Made by a program: the position numbers and the translations under genes. Below are positions 55,270 through 63,212 of a stretch of 64,000 bases of DNA, piece after piece; position 1 is the first letter of the stretch, and every line of letters starts with the position of its first letter. The DNA is taken from assembly GCF_000731095.1 (NCBI RefSeq), contig NZ_JMTZ01000014.1:62001-126000 (forward strand), written 5' to 3'. This stretch comes from Lysobacter antibioticus (lineage in GTDB: Bacteria > Pseudomonadota > Gammaproteobacteria > Xanthomonadales > Xanthomonadaceae). The notes below the pieces were generated by a model. It ran no database searches. It saw nothing but the letters and a program-made list of their open reading frames with translations, and was not told the DNA's origin.

Positions 55270-56493
55270 TCAACCCTTGATGCAGACCACCTGGCGCAAG
55301 GTGTGGACCACCTCGACCAGGTCGGACTGCGCAGCCATCACCGCTTCGATCGGCTTGTAGGCTGCCGGCGACTCGTCGATGACCGCCGCGTCCTTGCGGC
55401 ATTCCACGTGGGCCGTGGCCTCGCGGTGGTCTTTCAAGGTGATCTGCCGGCGGGCTTCGCTGCGGCTCATGACCCGGCCGGCACCGTGGCTGCAACTGTG
55501 GAAGCTGTCGGCATCGCCCTTGCCGCGCACGATGAAACTGCGCGCGCCCATGCTGCCGGGGATGATGCCGAGCTCGCCCTCGCGGGCGCTGACCGCGCCC
55601 TTGCGGGTCACCCACAACGGCTCGCCGAAGTGCTGCTCGCGCTGCACGTAGTTGTGATGGCAGTTGACCGCGGTCTTCTCCAACTGGAACTTCGGCAACT
55701 GGATCCGCATCGCGTGCAGGACCCGGTCCATCATCGCTTCGCGATTGTGGCGGGCGTAGTCCTGCGCCCACGACACCGCTTCGATGTAGTCGTCGAATAA
55801 GGGCTCGCCTTCGAGCAGGAAGGCCAGGTCCTTGTCCGGCAGATGGAAGCCGAGCACGCGCTGTTCCAGTTTCAGTCGCGCCAGTTCGATGAAGTAGCTG
55901 CCGATCAGGTTGCCGGTGCCGCGCGACCCCGAATGCAGCATCACCCACACCGCGCCGGCCTCGTCGAGGCAGACCTCGATGAAGTGGTTGCCGCCGCCGA
56001 GCGTGCCGATCTGTTTGTCGAGCTTGTCGGTGCGCAGCTTGCGGTGCTTGGCGTGGATGGCGTCGAGCCGTTGCGCCAGCCCCGACTTGGCCAGGCGCGT
56101 GGCATGGCTGTCCGGCAGGCGCCGGTGCTCGCCGCCGCGGCCGTTGCCGACCGGCACGCAGTGCTCGATCGCCGAACGCAGCTTGGCCAGGCTGTCGGGC
56201 AGGTCCTTGGCCCGCAGCGTGGTGCGCACCGCGGCCATGCCGCAGCCGATGTCGACGCCGACCGCGGCCGGGATGATCGCGCCGCGGGTCGGCACGACCG
56301 AACCGACGGTGGCACCCTTGCCGAGGTGCACGTCCGGCATCACCGCCACCCAGGGCCCGACATGGGGCAGGGCGGCGATGTTGCGCAGTTGTCGCTTCGC
56401 GCCTTCGTCGACGGGTACGCCGCGGACCCAGGCCTTGACCGGCACCGCGCCTTCGTCGGCGTGCAGCAGTTCGTAGTTCGATGTAGTAGTCAT
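55270..56493 (-). CDS. rtcB: RtcB RNA ligase
   Basis: 407 residues, the length of short bacterial RtcB proteins. It joins 2',3'-cyclic phosphate or 3'-phosphate RNA ends to 5'-hydroxyl ends using GTP and manganese. The metal and guanylylation motifs are present: PDVHLGKGATVGS, VGVDIGCGM (metal Cys), GTLGGGNHFIEV, NCHHNYV and CSHGAGRVMSR (His for the GMP adduct). It is the last gene of a minus-strand operon with a slipin and an unknown protein. Neither rtcA (cyclase) nor rtcR (sigma-54 activator) is in the window. Confidence 0.96.
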   Translation of the reverse strand: MTTTSNYELLHADEGAVPVKAWVRGVPVDEGAKRQLRNIAALPHVGPWVAVMPDVHLGKGATVGSVVPTRGAIIPAAVGVDIGCGMAAVRTTLRAKDLPDSLAKLRSAIEHCVPVGNGRGGEHRRLPDSHATRLAKSGLAQRLDAIHAKHRKLRTDKLDKQIGTLGGGNHFIEVCLDEAGAVWVMLHSGSRGTGNLIGSYFIELARLKLEQRVLGFHLPDKDLAFLLEGEPLFDDYIEAVSWAQDYARHNREAMMDRVLHAMRIQLPKFQLEKTAVNCHHNYVQREQHFGEPLWVTRKGAVSAREGELGIIPGSMGARSFIVRGKGDADSFHSCSHGAGRVMSRSEARRQITLKDHREATAHVECRKDAAVIDESPAAYKPIEAVMAAQSDLVEVVHTLRQVVCIKG

Positions 56494-57363
56494 TCAATGT
56501 TCCTTGTGGCGACCGCCGGGACGGATCGGTCCGCGGTACTTGCCCATCCGGCGCCGGCGCCGTGGGGCGGGTGCGTCGTAGGCGTCCGGCAGGTCGTTGT
56601 TTCTAAGTCCGTGTTCGAGCAGTTCGTTGCGTCCGAGTTGCCGCTTGCGCTGCGCGTAAACGCCGGCGTCTGCGTAAAGGCGCTCGCGCCGGCCCGCGCA
56701 GTCGCCGGCTGGCTGGCCGGTGACGAGGTCGTGGGCGAAGGTACGAACCGTGCCGTGCGCACCGTGACGCGGCTGGCGCTGCCAGGACGCAGGCACGGGT
56801 GCCAACTCGATCGCATACCAGATGCCATCGATGCGACGCAGCTGGGCGGTCGGCCCGAGCCTGCGCACCTCCGGTTCCAGCCCTTGCTGGCGGTGTTGCA
56901 CGTCCCGCGCATGCGCGCGCCGCCGTTCGACCCGCAAGCGGATCGCCGCTTCGTTGCGCATCAGGCAGCCGCTGTCCGGGCATACGTACAGGTCGTGCCA
57001 GGACTCGGCCAGGGTCTTGAGGCCGCCGTAACGGCGCAAGGCGTACAGCTCGCCGTCGACCCGGTGCACCCGCATCGCCACGAAATCCTCGAGGTGTTGG
57101 TGAATGTGCTGTTGCACGGTGTTGCGCCGGTCGACTTGTCCGCACAGTTCCGAGTAGACGAAATCCCAGCGCCGCCCGAGCTGCCGTTCCAGGTAGCGTT
57201 GCAGCGGTTTCAGGTTCTCGTTCAGCCATTTCGGGTCGTGGCGATGGCGGAACTTGAGGCTCTCGCGTTGGCGCTCGTCGTTCGGGTCGCGGGGCGGACG
57301 CGAAGCGTGGAATCCACCCCGCCGCGGCCGTTCGACGATCACTTTGTACATATCGTTTCGCAT
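56494..57363 (-). CDS. unrecognised protein encoded between slipin and RtcB
   Basis: 289 residues, very Arg- and His-rich. It starts with a basic segment (YKVIVERPRRGGFHASRPPRD), then FRHRHDPKWLNENLKPLQRYLERQLGRRWDFVYSELC, RNTVQQHIHQHLEDFVAMRV and DLYVCPDSGCLMR. It contains a CxxxxC pair (CPDSGC) and a strongly basic C-terminus (APRRRRRMGKYRGP). The composition suggests RNA binding. Its stop (TGA) touches the rtcB start, so the two are coupled. I know no family or function; it may be a recurrent partner of RtcB operons. Confidence 0.7.
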   Translation of the reverse strand: MRNDMYKVIVERPRRGGFHASRPPRDPNDERQRESLKFRHRHDPKWLNENLKPLQRYLERQLGRRWDFVYSELCGQVDRRNTVQQHIHQHLEDFVAMRVHRVDGELYALRRYGGLKTLAESWHDLYVCPDSGCLMRNEAAIRLRVERRRAHARDVQHRQQGLEPEVRRLGPTAQLRRIDGIWYAIELAPVPASWQRQPRHGAHGTVRTFAHDLVTGQPAGDCAGRRERLYADAGVYAQRKRQLGRNELLEHGLRNNDLPDAYDAPAPRRRRRMGKYRGPIRPGGRHKEH

Positions 57364-57498
57364 GAGGATTCTTCATCCGATAGTCCATCGCGCCCTCGGG
57401 CACGATGAGATGGCCGCTCCCGTGGGAGCGGCGTTCGCGTTTTCCTGTAGGCCGACGCGCTATCGGAACCCGGACGGAATGGCCGCCCGGCCCTGCGC

Positions 57499-58629
57499 TC
57501 AGCCCTTGCCCTTCAGGCTTACCAACTGCGTCATGACACCCTCCAGACCGCCGAACACGGTCAACTTGTCGATCTTCTCGGTGATCTTCTCCAGCGCCTC
57601 GAGCTCCTTGAGGCGCATCAGCACCGGGCTGTCCTCGATCAACTTCGCGGTGTTGAGCAGGCTGCGCGTGGCGTTGGCCTCCTCGCGGCGGCGGATCACG
57701 TTGGCTTGCGCGGTCTTTTCCGCCTGCACCACGCCGTTGAGGATCTCCTTCATCTCGCCCGGCAGGATCACGTCCTTGACGCCGACTCCCAGCACTTCGA
57801 CGCCGATGCCGGCGACCTGGCCGCGCACGTAGGCGAAGATGTCGGCGTCGAGCGAGGCCTTGTCGCCGAGCAGCTCGTCCAGCGTCTTCGACGAGACCGC
57901 CTTGCGCAGGCCGTACTGCAGCTCGCGATAGACGTGCTCGGCGTGCTTGGCGACGCGGGTGCGCGCGGCGACCGGGTCGGTCACGCGCACGCTCGCCGCC
58001 AGGTTCACGCGCAGCGATACCTTGTCGCGGGTCAGCAACTCCTGGCCCGACACTTCCATCGCCTGCATGCGCAGCTCGATCACCTCGACGCTGACGTTCT
58101 TGCGGAAATTCCAGAACGCATAGGCGCCCGGCTCGAGACGGCGCACGAACTTGCCGTCGACGAACAACAGCCCGGCCGACTCGGTCGGCACCGCGCCGGC
58201 GACCGCGATGCGGTCCAGGTAAGCGAGCTGACGCAAGCGGTTTGCGACGTCCGGCTCGATCGCCAGGCCGTCGCCGAGGACGATGGTCCGCACTTCGATC
58301 TGCGCCAGCCCCTTCCAGTACAGCTGGCGGGTGCCAGGTGCGAGCACATCGTCGATCCTGCCGTTGCGCAGCACCAGACCGATCTCCTGCATGCCCAGGT
58401 TGGCGAGCACGAAGTGTTCGTCCAGGCGCGCGCCGAGGCCGGCGATCAGCGCATCGGCGTCGCGCCCGTTGTATTGGGCGTCGACGATCGAATGCGCCGT
58501 CACTTCGAGCTGGTGCTGCCAGTTGCTGAGTCGATGCACGCCGGGGCCGAGCACGCGCTCGATCCGGCGGTTGCGGTAAACCAGGGCGCGCTCGGCATCG
58601 CCGACCACGACCTTCTTCATCCAGAACAT
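57499..58629 (-). CDS. slipin / SPFH (band 7) domain protein in the RtcB operon
   Basis: 376 residues. The start MFWMKKVVVGDAERALVYRNRRIERVLGPGVHRL is the family opening. The SPFH domain (about 140-290) includes MQAMEVSGQELLTRDKVSLRVNLAASVRV and a YRELQYGLRKAVSSKTLDELL segment. The C-terminal helical region (EMKEILNGVVQAEKTAQANVIRRREEANATRS) would form the coiled-coil oligomer interface. Slipins in RtcB operons lack a long membrane segment at the N-terminus, as here. The start at 58629 follows AAGGAGA; the frame opens to 58770 without similarity. First protein gene after the tRNA-like RNAs. Confidence 0.9.
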   Translation of the reverse strand: MFWMKKVVVGDAERALVYRNRRIERVLGPGVHRLSNWQHQLEVTAHSIVDAQYNGRDADALIAGLGARLDEHFVLANLGMQEIGLVLRNGRIDDVLAPGTRQLYWKGLAQIEVRTIVLGDGLAIEPDVANRLRQLAYLDRIAVAGAVPTESAGLLFVDGKFVRRLEPGAYAFWNFRKNVSVEVIELRMQAMEVSGQELLTRDKVSLRVNLAASVRVTDPVAARTRVAKHAEHVYRELQYGLRKAVSSKTLDELLGDKASLDADIFAYVRGQVAGIGVEVLGVGVKDVILPGEMKEILNGVVQAEKTAQANVIRRREEANATRSLLNTAKLIEDSPVLMRLKELEALEKITEKIDKLTVFGGLEGVMTQLVSLKGKG

Positions 58630-58997
58630 GGTGTTCTCCTTGTGGTTCCGGTGGGCCCGATCCGTGGTGATGGCCGCTGCGACCGAATCGGTCGTCGCAA
58701 CGGCGCGGTGATCCGTCGTGCGCGAGCGCCGACGAGAGCAATAGGTAGGAAACGCCCCTGGCATCGTCATCGCGAAACCCGCGCGCTGCCGGCGGGAGGC
58801 GATGCGGCCCGCGTTCGCGACGTTCCCTGTCGCGAGGCTTGCGCCGCACCGTCGCGCGCCACGAGGGCGCGGGTCCGGCGATGTCGCCGCTGCGTCGTTC
58901 CGTTGCGCGCCGCGCGAACGCGGCGTTTGGCGAAACGCCGCGCGGGGCGTTTCCTGGATCGGAACTTTCGTTCCTGATTAACTGCTTGGAAGGCAGT
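58630..58997. other. 368-base region between slipin and the tRNA-like RNAs
   Basis: No gene. It should hold the slipin leader on the minus strand. I looked for a sigma-54 GG-N10-GC element and found none convincing. It contains a Cys/Arg-codon-like high-G+C run and a T-rich patch near 58975. Confidence 0.5.
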
Positions 58998-59071
58998 TAG
59001 GGATAACGGGACTCGAACCCGCGACCGACAGCATCGAAAGCTGTTGCTCTACCCGACTGAGCTATATCCAA
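58998..59071 (-). ncRNA. tRNA-like RNA 1, anticodon TCG, imperfect acceptor stem
   Basis: Minus-strand sequence has a D arm (GCTC / GAGC), a full anticodon stem (ACAGC / GCTGT) with loop TTTCGAT (anticodon TCG), a 5-base variable loop and a T arm (GCGGG-TTCGAGT-CCCGT). The acceptor pairs only GGATA with TATCC; the first two pairs (T-T and T-C) cannot form, and no CCA is encoded after it. A normal tRNA would have seven pairs. So it is probably a tRNA mimic rather than a translation tRNA. It starts 3 bases after the end of tRNA-like RNA 2. Confidence 0.75.
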
Positions 59072-59073
59072 AG

Positions 59074-59144
59074 ACCGACGGATCGGATTCGAACCGATGA
59101 CCCGCGCACTACGTCGCTGCTCTACCAGGCTGAGCTACCGTCGG
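59074..59144 (-). ncRNA. tRNA-like RNA 2, perfect acceptor, shortened anticodon arm
   Basis: Minus-strand sequence has a perfect 7-bp acceptor (CCGACGG / CCGTCGG), a D arm (GCTC / GAGC) and a perfect T arm (ATCGG-TTCGAAT-CCGAT). Between the D arm and the T arm only 20 bases exist including position 26, three fewer than usual. The best anticodon stem is only GCG / CGC with a loop near ACGTAGTG, so the decoding arm is abnormal. No CCA is encoded. It is the 5' member of a tandem pair 3 bases apart, both upstream of the slipin-RtcB operon. Confidence 0.75.
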
Positions 59145-59919
59145 TTTGAGAAACATCCATCCGCGGACGTCGGCATACGCCACGGCAATGCCGCGCGCAC
59201 CGGACGGGCTGCGAGCCCGTACCGCTGTCGTTCGTTTCATCGGATGCTTCGTATTGCCGACTGTCGCCAATCGGCAATGGGTTCGGGCGCAAGCGCCCAT
59301 GTCTGCGGTTCCACGATCGGCCGCCCGTGCCGAAGCATCGGGACACAGCGCTCGAAGCGCCTCGACGGCTCATCCCCTTTCCTCTCGGATGCTTCGGGGG
59401 TATGGACTCGCGTTATTGCTTGGTTTTTCCCTTTGCGGACGCTGAAACTGAAACGCCCCCGGTGGTGAACCGAGGGCGTTCGCGTTCCTCGGGAGATCGG
59501 GGCGACCGATCTCCCGTGGTAAAGGGAGTCAGTCCGGCGTGTGCAGAACGTCGAGGCGACCGCGCTTCGTCGACGCGCGATCGAACAGGCCGTGGCACGA
59601 GGGCCGCGGTGCGTTCTGTTTGGCGATGTCGAGTGTGAAATGCACGGAAGGAGGTCGGTCGAATGCGTCGCTAGGACGAAGGCCGCGAACGATACGCCCG
59701 CGAAAAACCGGATGCAATACCGTTCGTCGCCCCGTGAGCGGTGCGGTGCGATCGAAGGGAGAGAGGTTTCTTCCAATGACGGTGCCGCTCGTTCGTCGAG
59801 TGGTTTCGATCAAGCGCGTTTTGCTTCGGCGAGGCGGCGGCTCGAATGCGCTTGCCCTCGCCCCGATCCTCTCGCGCATCGCGGGAGAGGGCGCCGATAG
59901 CTTCGCTGCGGCGGCGGTG
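59145..59919. other. 775-base region with a chain of stable hairpins
   Basis: Lies between the tRNA-like RNAs and the isochorismatase gene. Open frames occur on both strands but none has a good start or domain. Stable hairpins are at 59204-59220 (ACGGGCT-gcg-AGCCCGT), 59254-59277, 59452-59480 and 59491-59515. A copy of CGGATGCTTCG occurs at 59241 and 59386, with a near-complement at 59331. It could encode another structured RNA or hold the promoter of the RNA-repair operon. A REP-like palindrome is at about 59854-59892. Confidence 0.45.
59452..59515. other. two adjacent strong hairpins with similar loops
   Basis: Hairpin 1 (59452-59480): 12-base arms with one mismatch, loop GGTGA. Hairpin 2 (59491-59515): 10-bp perfect stem GGGAGATCGG, loop GGCGA. 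They lack T tracts in both directions. A terminator role is possible; a structured RNA element is equally possible. Confidence 0.55.
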
Positions 59920-60492
59920 TCATCTCTGTGTGCAAGCGATCCTCGCGATCAGCGCGTCGCTGTCGATCACTTCGGCGAACTCCGCGCGCAAGGTCGCCAG
60001 ATGCGCGCGGCTGACCGCTTCGGCCGGGATCACGCTGCCGTCGGCGTCGGCGAGGTCGAAGCAGAAGCAGGCGTCGGCAACGACGATGGTGCGGTAGCCC
60101 AGGTTGCTGGCAACGCGCGCGGTGGTCGATACGCACATGTCGGTGCTGATGCCGAACAGGGCGACGGTGTCGACGCCGAGCCGGCGCAGGCGCAGGTCGA
60201 GGTCGGTGCCGATGAAGGCGGCGTTGACCGACTTGCCGATCGCGGTTTCGCCCGGCCGCGGTTCGAAGCCGGGGCGAAAGGCGTTGCCGGGGTGCGAGGG
60301 ATGCAGCGTCGAGCCGGCATGGATCGAATCGTGGCGGACGTGGATCAGCGGCCATCCGCGTTCGCGCCACGCCGTGAGCAGGCGCTGGCCGTTGGCTTCC
60401 ATGTCGGGGTTGTTGCGCCGGCCCCAGGGTGGGTAGTCGAAGCCCCGTTGCACGTCGATGGGGATCAGGGCGATGCGGTTCGGCTCGGTCAT
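59920..60492 (-). CDS. cysteine hydrolase of the isochorismatase family
   Basis: 190 residues. Catalytic Asp in LIPIDVQRGFD, Lys in GKSVNAAF, and the nucleophile Cys in GISTDMCVSTTARVASNLGYRTIVVADACF, the full isochorismatase-like triad. The substrate may be an amide or isochorismate-like compound; not determinable. The start at 60492 begins the family normally. It follows the monooxygenase-like gene by 24 bases and is probably co-transcribed with it. Confidence 0.9.
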   Translation of the reverse strand: MTEPNRIALIPIDVQRGFDYPPWGRRNNPDMEANGQRLLTAWRERGWPLIHVRHDSIHAGSTLHPSHPGNAFRPGFEPRPGETAIGKSVNAAFIGTDLDLRLRRLGVDTVALFGISTDMCVSTTARVASNLGYRTIVVADACFCFDLADADGSVIPAEAVSRAHLATLRAEFAEVIDSDALIARIACTQR

Positions 60493-60516
60493 GGTCGCTC
60501 GGGTGATGAGTGGGGT

Positions 60517-60867
60517 TCAGTCGGCAGGAAGGTGGGGGCCGCCGTAGGCGCGCTGGACGATGGCGATGCGTTGCTCGAAGCGCTGGTACCAGCGGCGGTG
60601 GCCCAGGTCGCGGGCGACCGTGTGCTCGGCGTGTTCGCGCCAGGCGCGGATCGCCTGTTCGCTGTCGAAGTAGGCGACCGTGATGCCGAAACCGTCGGCG
60701 CCGCGCGTCGATTCGAAACCGAGAAAGCCCGGCTGGTCGCGCACCAGTTCGGCCATGCGCGTGGCGGTGCGGTCGTAGCCTTCGGCGTCCGCGGCGCTGC
60801 GCTGCGAGGAGAAGATCACCGCGTAGTAGGGCGGGGCGGGCAGGTCGGCGAAGCCGGAGGCGGCCAT
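60517..60867 (-). CDS. ABM-fold (antibiotic biosynthesis monooxygenase-like) protein
   Basis: 116 residues with a dimeric alpha-beta barrel layout: PPYYAVIFSSQRSAADAEGYDRTATRMAELVRDQPGFLGFES, then GFGITVAYFDSEQAIRAWREHAEHTVARDLGHRRWYQRFEQRIA. These cofactor-light domains bind small aromatics or act as stress-related dimers; an oxygenase role is not proven. The upstream 22 codons in frame are probably not translated. It is the first gene of a minus-strand pair with the isochorismatase, divergent from an Lrp regulator. Confidence 0.85.
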   Translation of the reverse strand: MAASGFADLPAPPYYAVIFSSQRSAADAEGYDRTATRMAELVRDQPGFLGFESTRGADGFGITVAYFDSEQAIRAWREHAEHTVARDLGHRRWYQRFEQRIAIVQRAYGGPHLPAD

Positions 60868-60998
60868 CGGTGCGGGTCCGGTCAGGGTGCGAGGCGATGG
60901 CTTATCGTGCGTATTCGCCTGCGCCGGTCTCAACCCGGCAGAATGCCGGTCAGGCCGGCGATAGTGCCGGCGTTCTCGCCGGATGGATGGCCCTTGCG

Positions 60999-61433
60999 AT
61001 GAAGACGCTCGACGACACCGACCGCAAGCTGATCGCGCTGCTGCAGGACAACGCGCGCTCGTCGACGGTGGCCCTGGCCAAGGCGGTGGGGTTGTCGCGC
61101 AGCACCGTGCAGGAGCGCCTGCAGCGCCTGGAGGCGGCCGGGGTCATCGCCCAATACACCGTGCGCCTGGGCAGCGGCGGCGATCCGCTGCGGGCCTGGT
61201 TGCTGCTGCGCTATGGCGAGGGCTTCAGTTGCGACGACGTGGTGCCGCCGTTGGCGCAACTGCCGCAGGTGCGCCTGATCCACAGCGTCGCCGGCGAGAT
61301 CGATCTGATGGTGCTGGTGGAAACGCATTCGCCGAGCGAGCTGGCGGACCTGCGCGAGCGGGTCGCCGCGTTGAAGGGGGTCGACGACGTGACCACCGTG
61401 CCGGTGCTGCGCACCGCCCTGGATCGGTCGTGA
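60999..61433 (+). CDS. Lrp/AsnC-family regulator
   Basis: 144 residues. The HTH is plain: LDDTDRKLIALLQDNARSSTVALAKAVGLSRSTVQERLQRLEAAGVI, followed by a RAM domain (about 70-140) with IHSVAGEIDLMVLVET. It responds to an amino acid or related ligand. It is divergent from the monooxygenase/isochorismatase pair with 131 bases between starts and probably controls it. The start at 60999 is where the HTH begins; an upstream opening at 60870 is not credible. Confidence 0.92.
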   Translation: MKTLDDTDRKLIALLQDNARSSTVALAKAVGLSRSTVQERLQRLEAAGVIAQYTVRLGSGGDPLRAWLLLRYGEGFSCDDVVPPLAQLPQVRLIHSVAGEIDLMVLVETHSPSELADLRERVAALKGVDDVTTVPVLRTALDRS

Positions 61434-61449
61434 CGGCGCACGGCTTTGG

Positions 61450-61474
61450 GTAGGGACGGCGCAAGCCGCGACCG
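61450..61474 (+). repeat. GTAG-type REP copy, variant
   Basis: Plus-oriented copy with GTAGGGACGG in place of GTAGGAGCGG, 17 bases after the Lrp stop codon and between convergent genes. Confidence 0.65.
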
Positions 61475-61531
61475 CGGCGTTGCAACGGCCGGCGCAGGTC
61501 GCCGCTTACGCCGCTCTGACACGAGCAGCGC

Positions 61532-62551
61532 TCATTCCGGTTCGACCCCGGCCAGCTTCATGACCCAGGCCGGCGTCTCCGGTTCGCCGGCAAGGACACT
61601 CGCCGGCGGGTGTTCGCCGGTGGCCCAGCGGTGCAGCCAGCTGGGGCCGAGCGGGCCGAGGTAGGCGTCGCTGCGCTCGAAGGCGGGGTCGCGCATGGCT
61701 TCGTCCAGGTCGACGAAACGGTAGCCGCGCTTGCGCATCATCGCGATCAGCTCGCCATAGGTATCGGCGTTGAGCGCGTTGGCGTGGATCAGCCAGATCT
61801 GCGGCAGGGCGTAGCCGAGCAGGGCGACCGATTGGCGTTCGTAGTAGTCGAGTTTGTCGCCCATGTGCTCGACGTAGTCGCCGCGCAGCCTGGCCTTGAG
61901 CTTGCGCGCCTCGCGCCTGGACAGATCGGGCGATTCGCCGACTCGCAGGTAGGCGGTGGCCCAGATCCAATCGGTGTTGTCGGCGGTGACCGGCGCGATG
62001 CGGTAACCGTGTCCGGCGAGGAAGCGCTGCAGATCGGCCTTGTCCTGCGCGCTGCGGCCGGCGCGCAGATAGGGATGACGGAACCAGCGCGGCGGCGCGC
62101 GGCCGGCGCGTTCCAACAAGGGCCGCAACTGCCGTTCGCCGAGCAGGATGTCGGCCTGGTAGGCCGGCAGACCGACCGCATGCAGGTCGAGGTGGCCGTG
62201 GCCGTGGTTGCCGAGCTCGGCGCCGGCGTCGAGCCAGTCGCGCAGCATCGCCAGGCGTTCGGGCTGGACCTGGCCGTCGTGTTCGAGCTTGCCCTCGTTG
62301 ACGAAACCGATCGCCGGCACGCCGGCGCGCTCGATCGCCGCGACCAGGCGGCGGTGGCCGTCGATCGCCTCGGCGCTCGGCACCGAGGGCAACTGCACCC
62401 AGGGCAGATCGTCGACGGTCATGACGATGCGGCGGTCGGGAACATGACCTCGGTCGGGAGCGTCGGTCGCGGCGCCGGCGACCGACGGCCACGAGGCGGC
62501 GACGGCGAACAGGCAGGCAAGGAACAGATGCAGCGATGTGAGCGGACGCAT
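61532..62551 (-). CDS. polysaccharide deacetylase family exported protein
   Basis: 339 residues. Signal peptide (MRPLTSLHLFLACLFAVAAS...). The NodB-type fold has TVDDLP (Asp47-Asp48), the metal pair NHGHGH (His116, His120), RHPYLRAG and, near the end, LIHANALNADTYGELIAMM. It should remove acetyl groups from a polysaccharide or peptidoglycan in the periplasm or outside. The start at 62551 begins the signal. It lies near the DUF6249-like gene and faces the Lrp gene. Confidence 0.9.
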   Translation of the reverse strand: MRPLTSLHLFLACLFAVAASWPSVAGAATDAPDRGHVPDRRIVMTVDDLPWVQLPSVPSAEAIDGHRRLVAAIERAGVPAIGFVNEGKLEHDGQVQPERLAMLRDWLDAGAELGNHGHGHLDLHAVGLPAYQADILLGERQLRPLLERAGRAPPRWFRHPYLRAGRSAQDKADLQRFLAGHGYRIAPVTADNTDWIWATAYLRVGESPDLSRREARKLKARLRGDYVEHMGDKLDYYERQSVALLGYALPQIWLIHANALNADTYGELIAMMRKRGYRFVDLDEAMRDPAFERSDAYLGPLGPSWLHRWATGEHPPASVLAGEPETPAWVMKLAGVEPE

Positions 62552-62648
62552 GCGGGGCTCCGGAGCAGAAGCGGCGATCATCGCCGCCTCCGCACCCGCA
62601 AGAAACCGCCTTCCGGCCGAGACCGGCACGGAAGGTCTACTACTTTGG

Positions 62649-62975
62649 TCAATTCAGCTTGCGCGAAATGAAGTAGTAGGCGAGATTGCCCAACCCGCAG
62701 GCGCCGAGCAGCACCGCGACCATGCCCGGGGTGGCTTCGCGCCAACCGGTGGCCTCGATGATGCCGAAGGCGAGAGCCAGCAGGACCATGACGATGCCCC
62801 AGCGCAAGGCGCCGTGGCGGCGACGGATGTCTTCGTCGCGGGCCATCGAGCGCAACAGCTCTTCGGCGCCGCCGGTCGACAGCAACTTACTGCGGAAGCG
62901 CGCGTCCACGACGATCTTGATCGCGAAGACGATGCAGATGAACAGGGTAATGGGGATAAGAAGTTCGAATTCCAT
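62649..62975 (-). CDS. DUF6249-like small membrane protein
   Basis: 108 residues. The N-terminal membrane segment (LLIPITLFICIVFAIKIVVDA) is followed by a charged cytoplasmic part (SKLLSTGGAEELLRSMARDEDIRRRHGALR) and two more segments (IVMVLLALAFGIIEATGW, GMVAVLLGACGLGNLAYYFIS). It resembles DUF6249 proteins which are found beside ECF sigma genes in Xanthomonadaceae, as is the case here. Function unknown. Confidence 0.7.
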   Translation of the reverse strand: MEFELLIPITLFICIVFAIKIVVDARFRSKLLSTGGAEELLRSMARDEDIRRRHGALRWGIVMVLLALAFGIIEATGWREATPGMVAVLLGACGLGNLAYYFISRKLN

Positions 62976-63212
62976 GTGGGCAGTCTCTTCGGGTTCGGGT
63001 CACGAGGTAATGGATACGGGTACCTGGCGATCGGTTGCAGGCCCGGGCGATGGGGCTGCGGCCGGGGCTGGGCGCGGTGAACTACGCCGGTTACAGGGTG
63101 GCCGGCGGGGTCGGCCGGTCCGGCCTGGCCATGCGGAAGTTGACCGTTGTCATATCGCGATGGATATCCTCGTCACTGCAACCGATTGCGTCCTGACCGC
63201 ATCTTGAGTGGG

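Noticed and set aside
58998-59144. Annotation as two ordinary tRNA genes
   Set aside because: One lacks two acceptor pairs, the other lacks three bases of the anticodon arm, and neither has CCA. Both sit by an RtcB operon. tRNA-like is the safer description.
59410-59440. Possible sigma-54 promoter (GG-N10-GC) for the RNA-repair operon on the minus strand
   Set aside because: Only the four invariant bases match; the rest of the consensus does not, and no rtcR gene is in the window.
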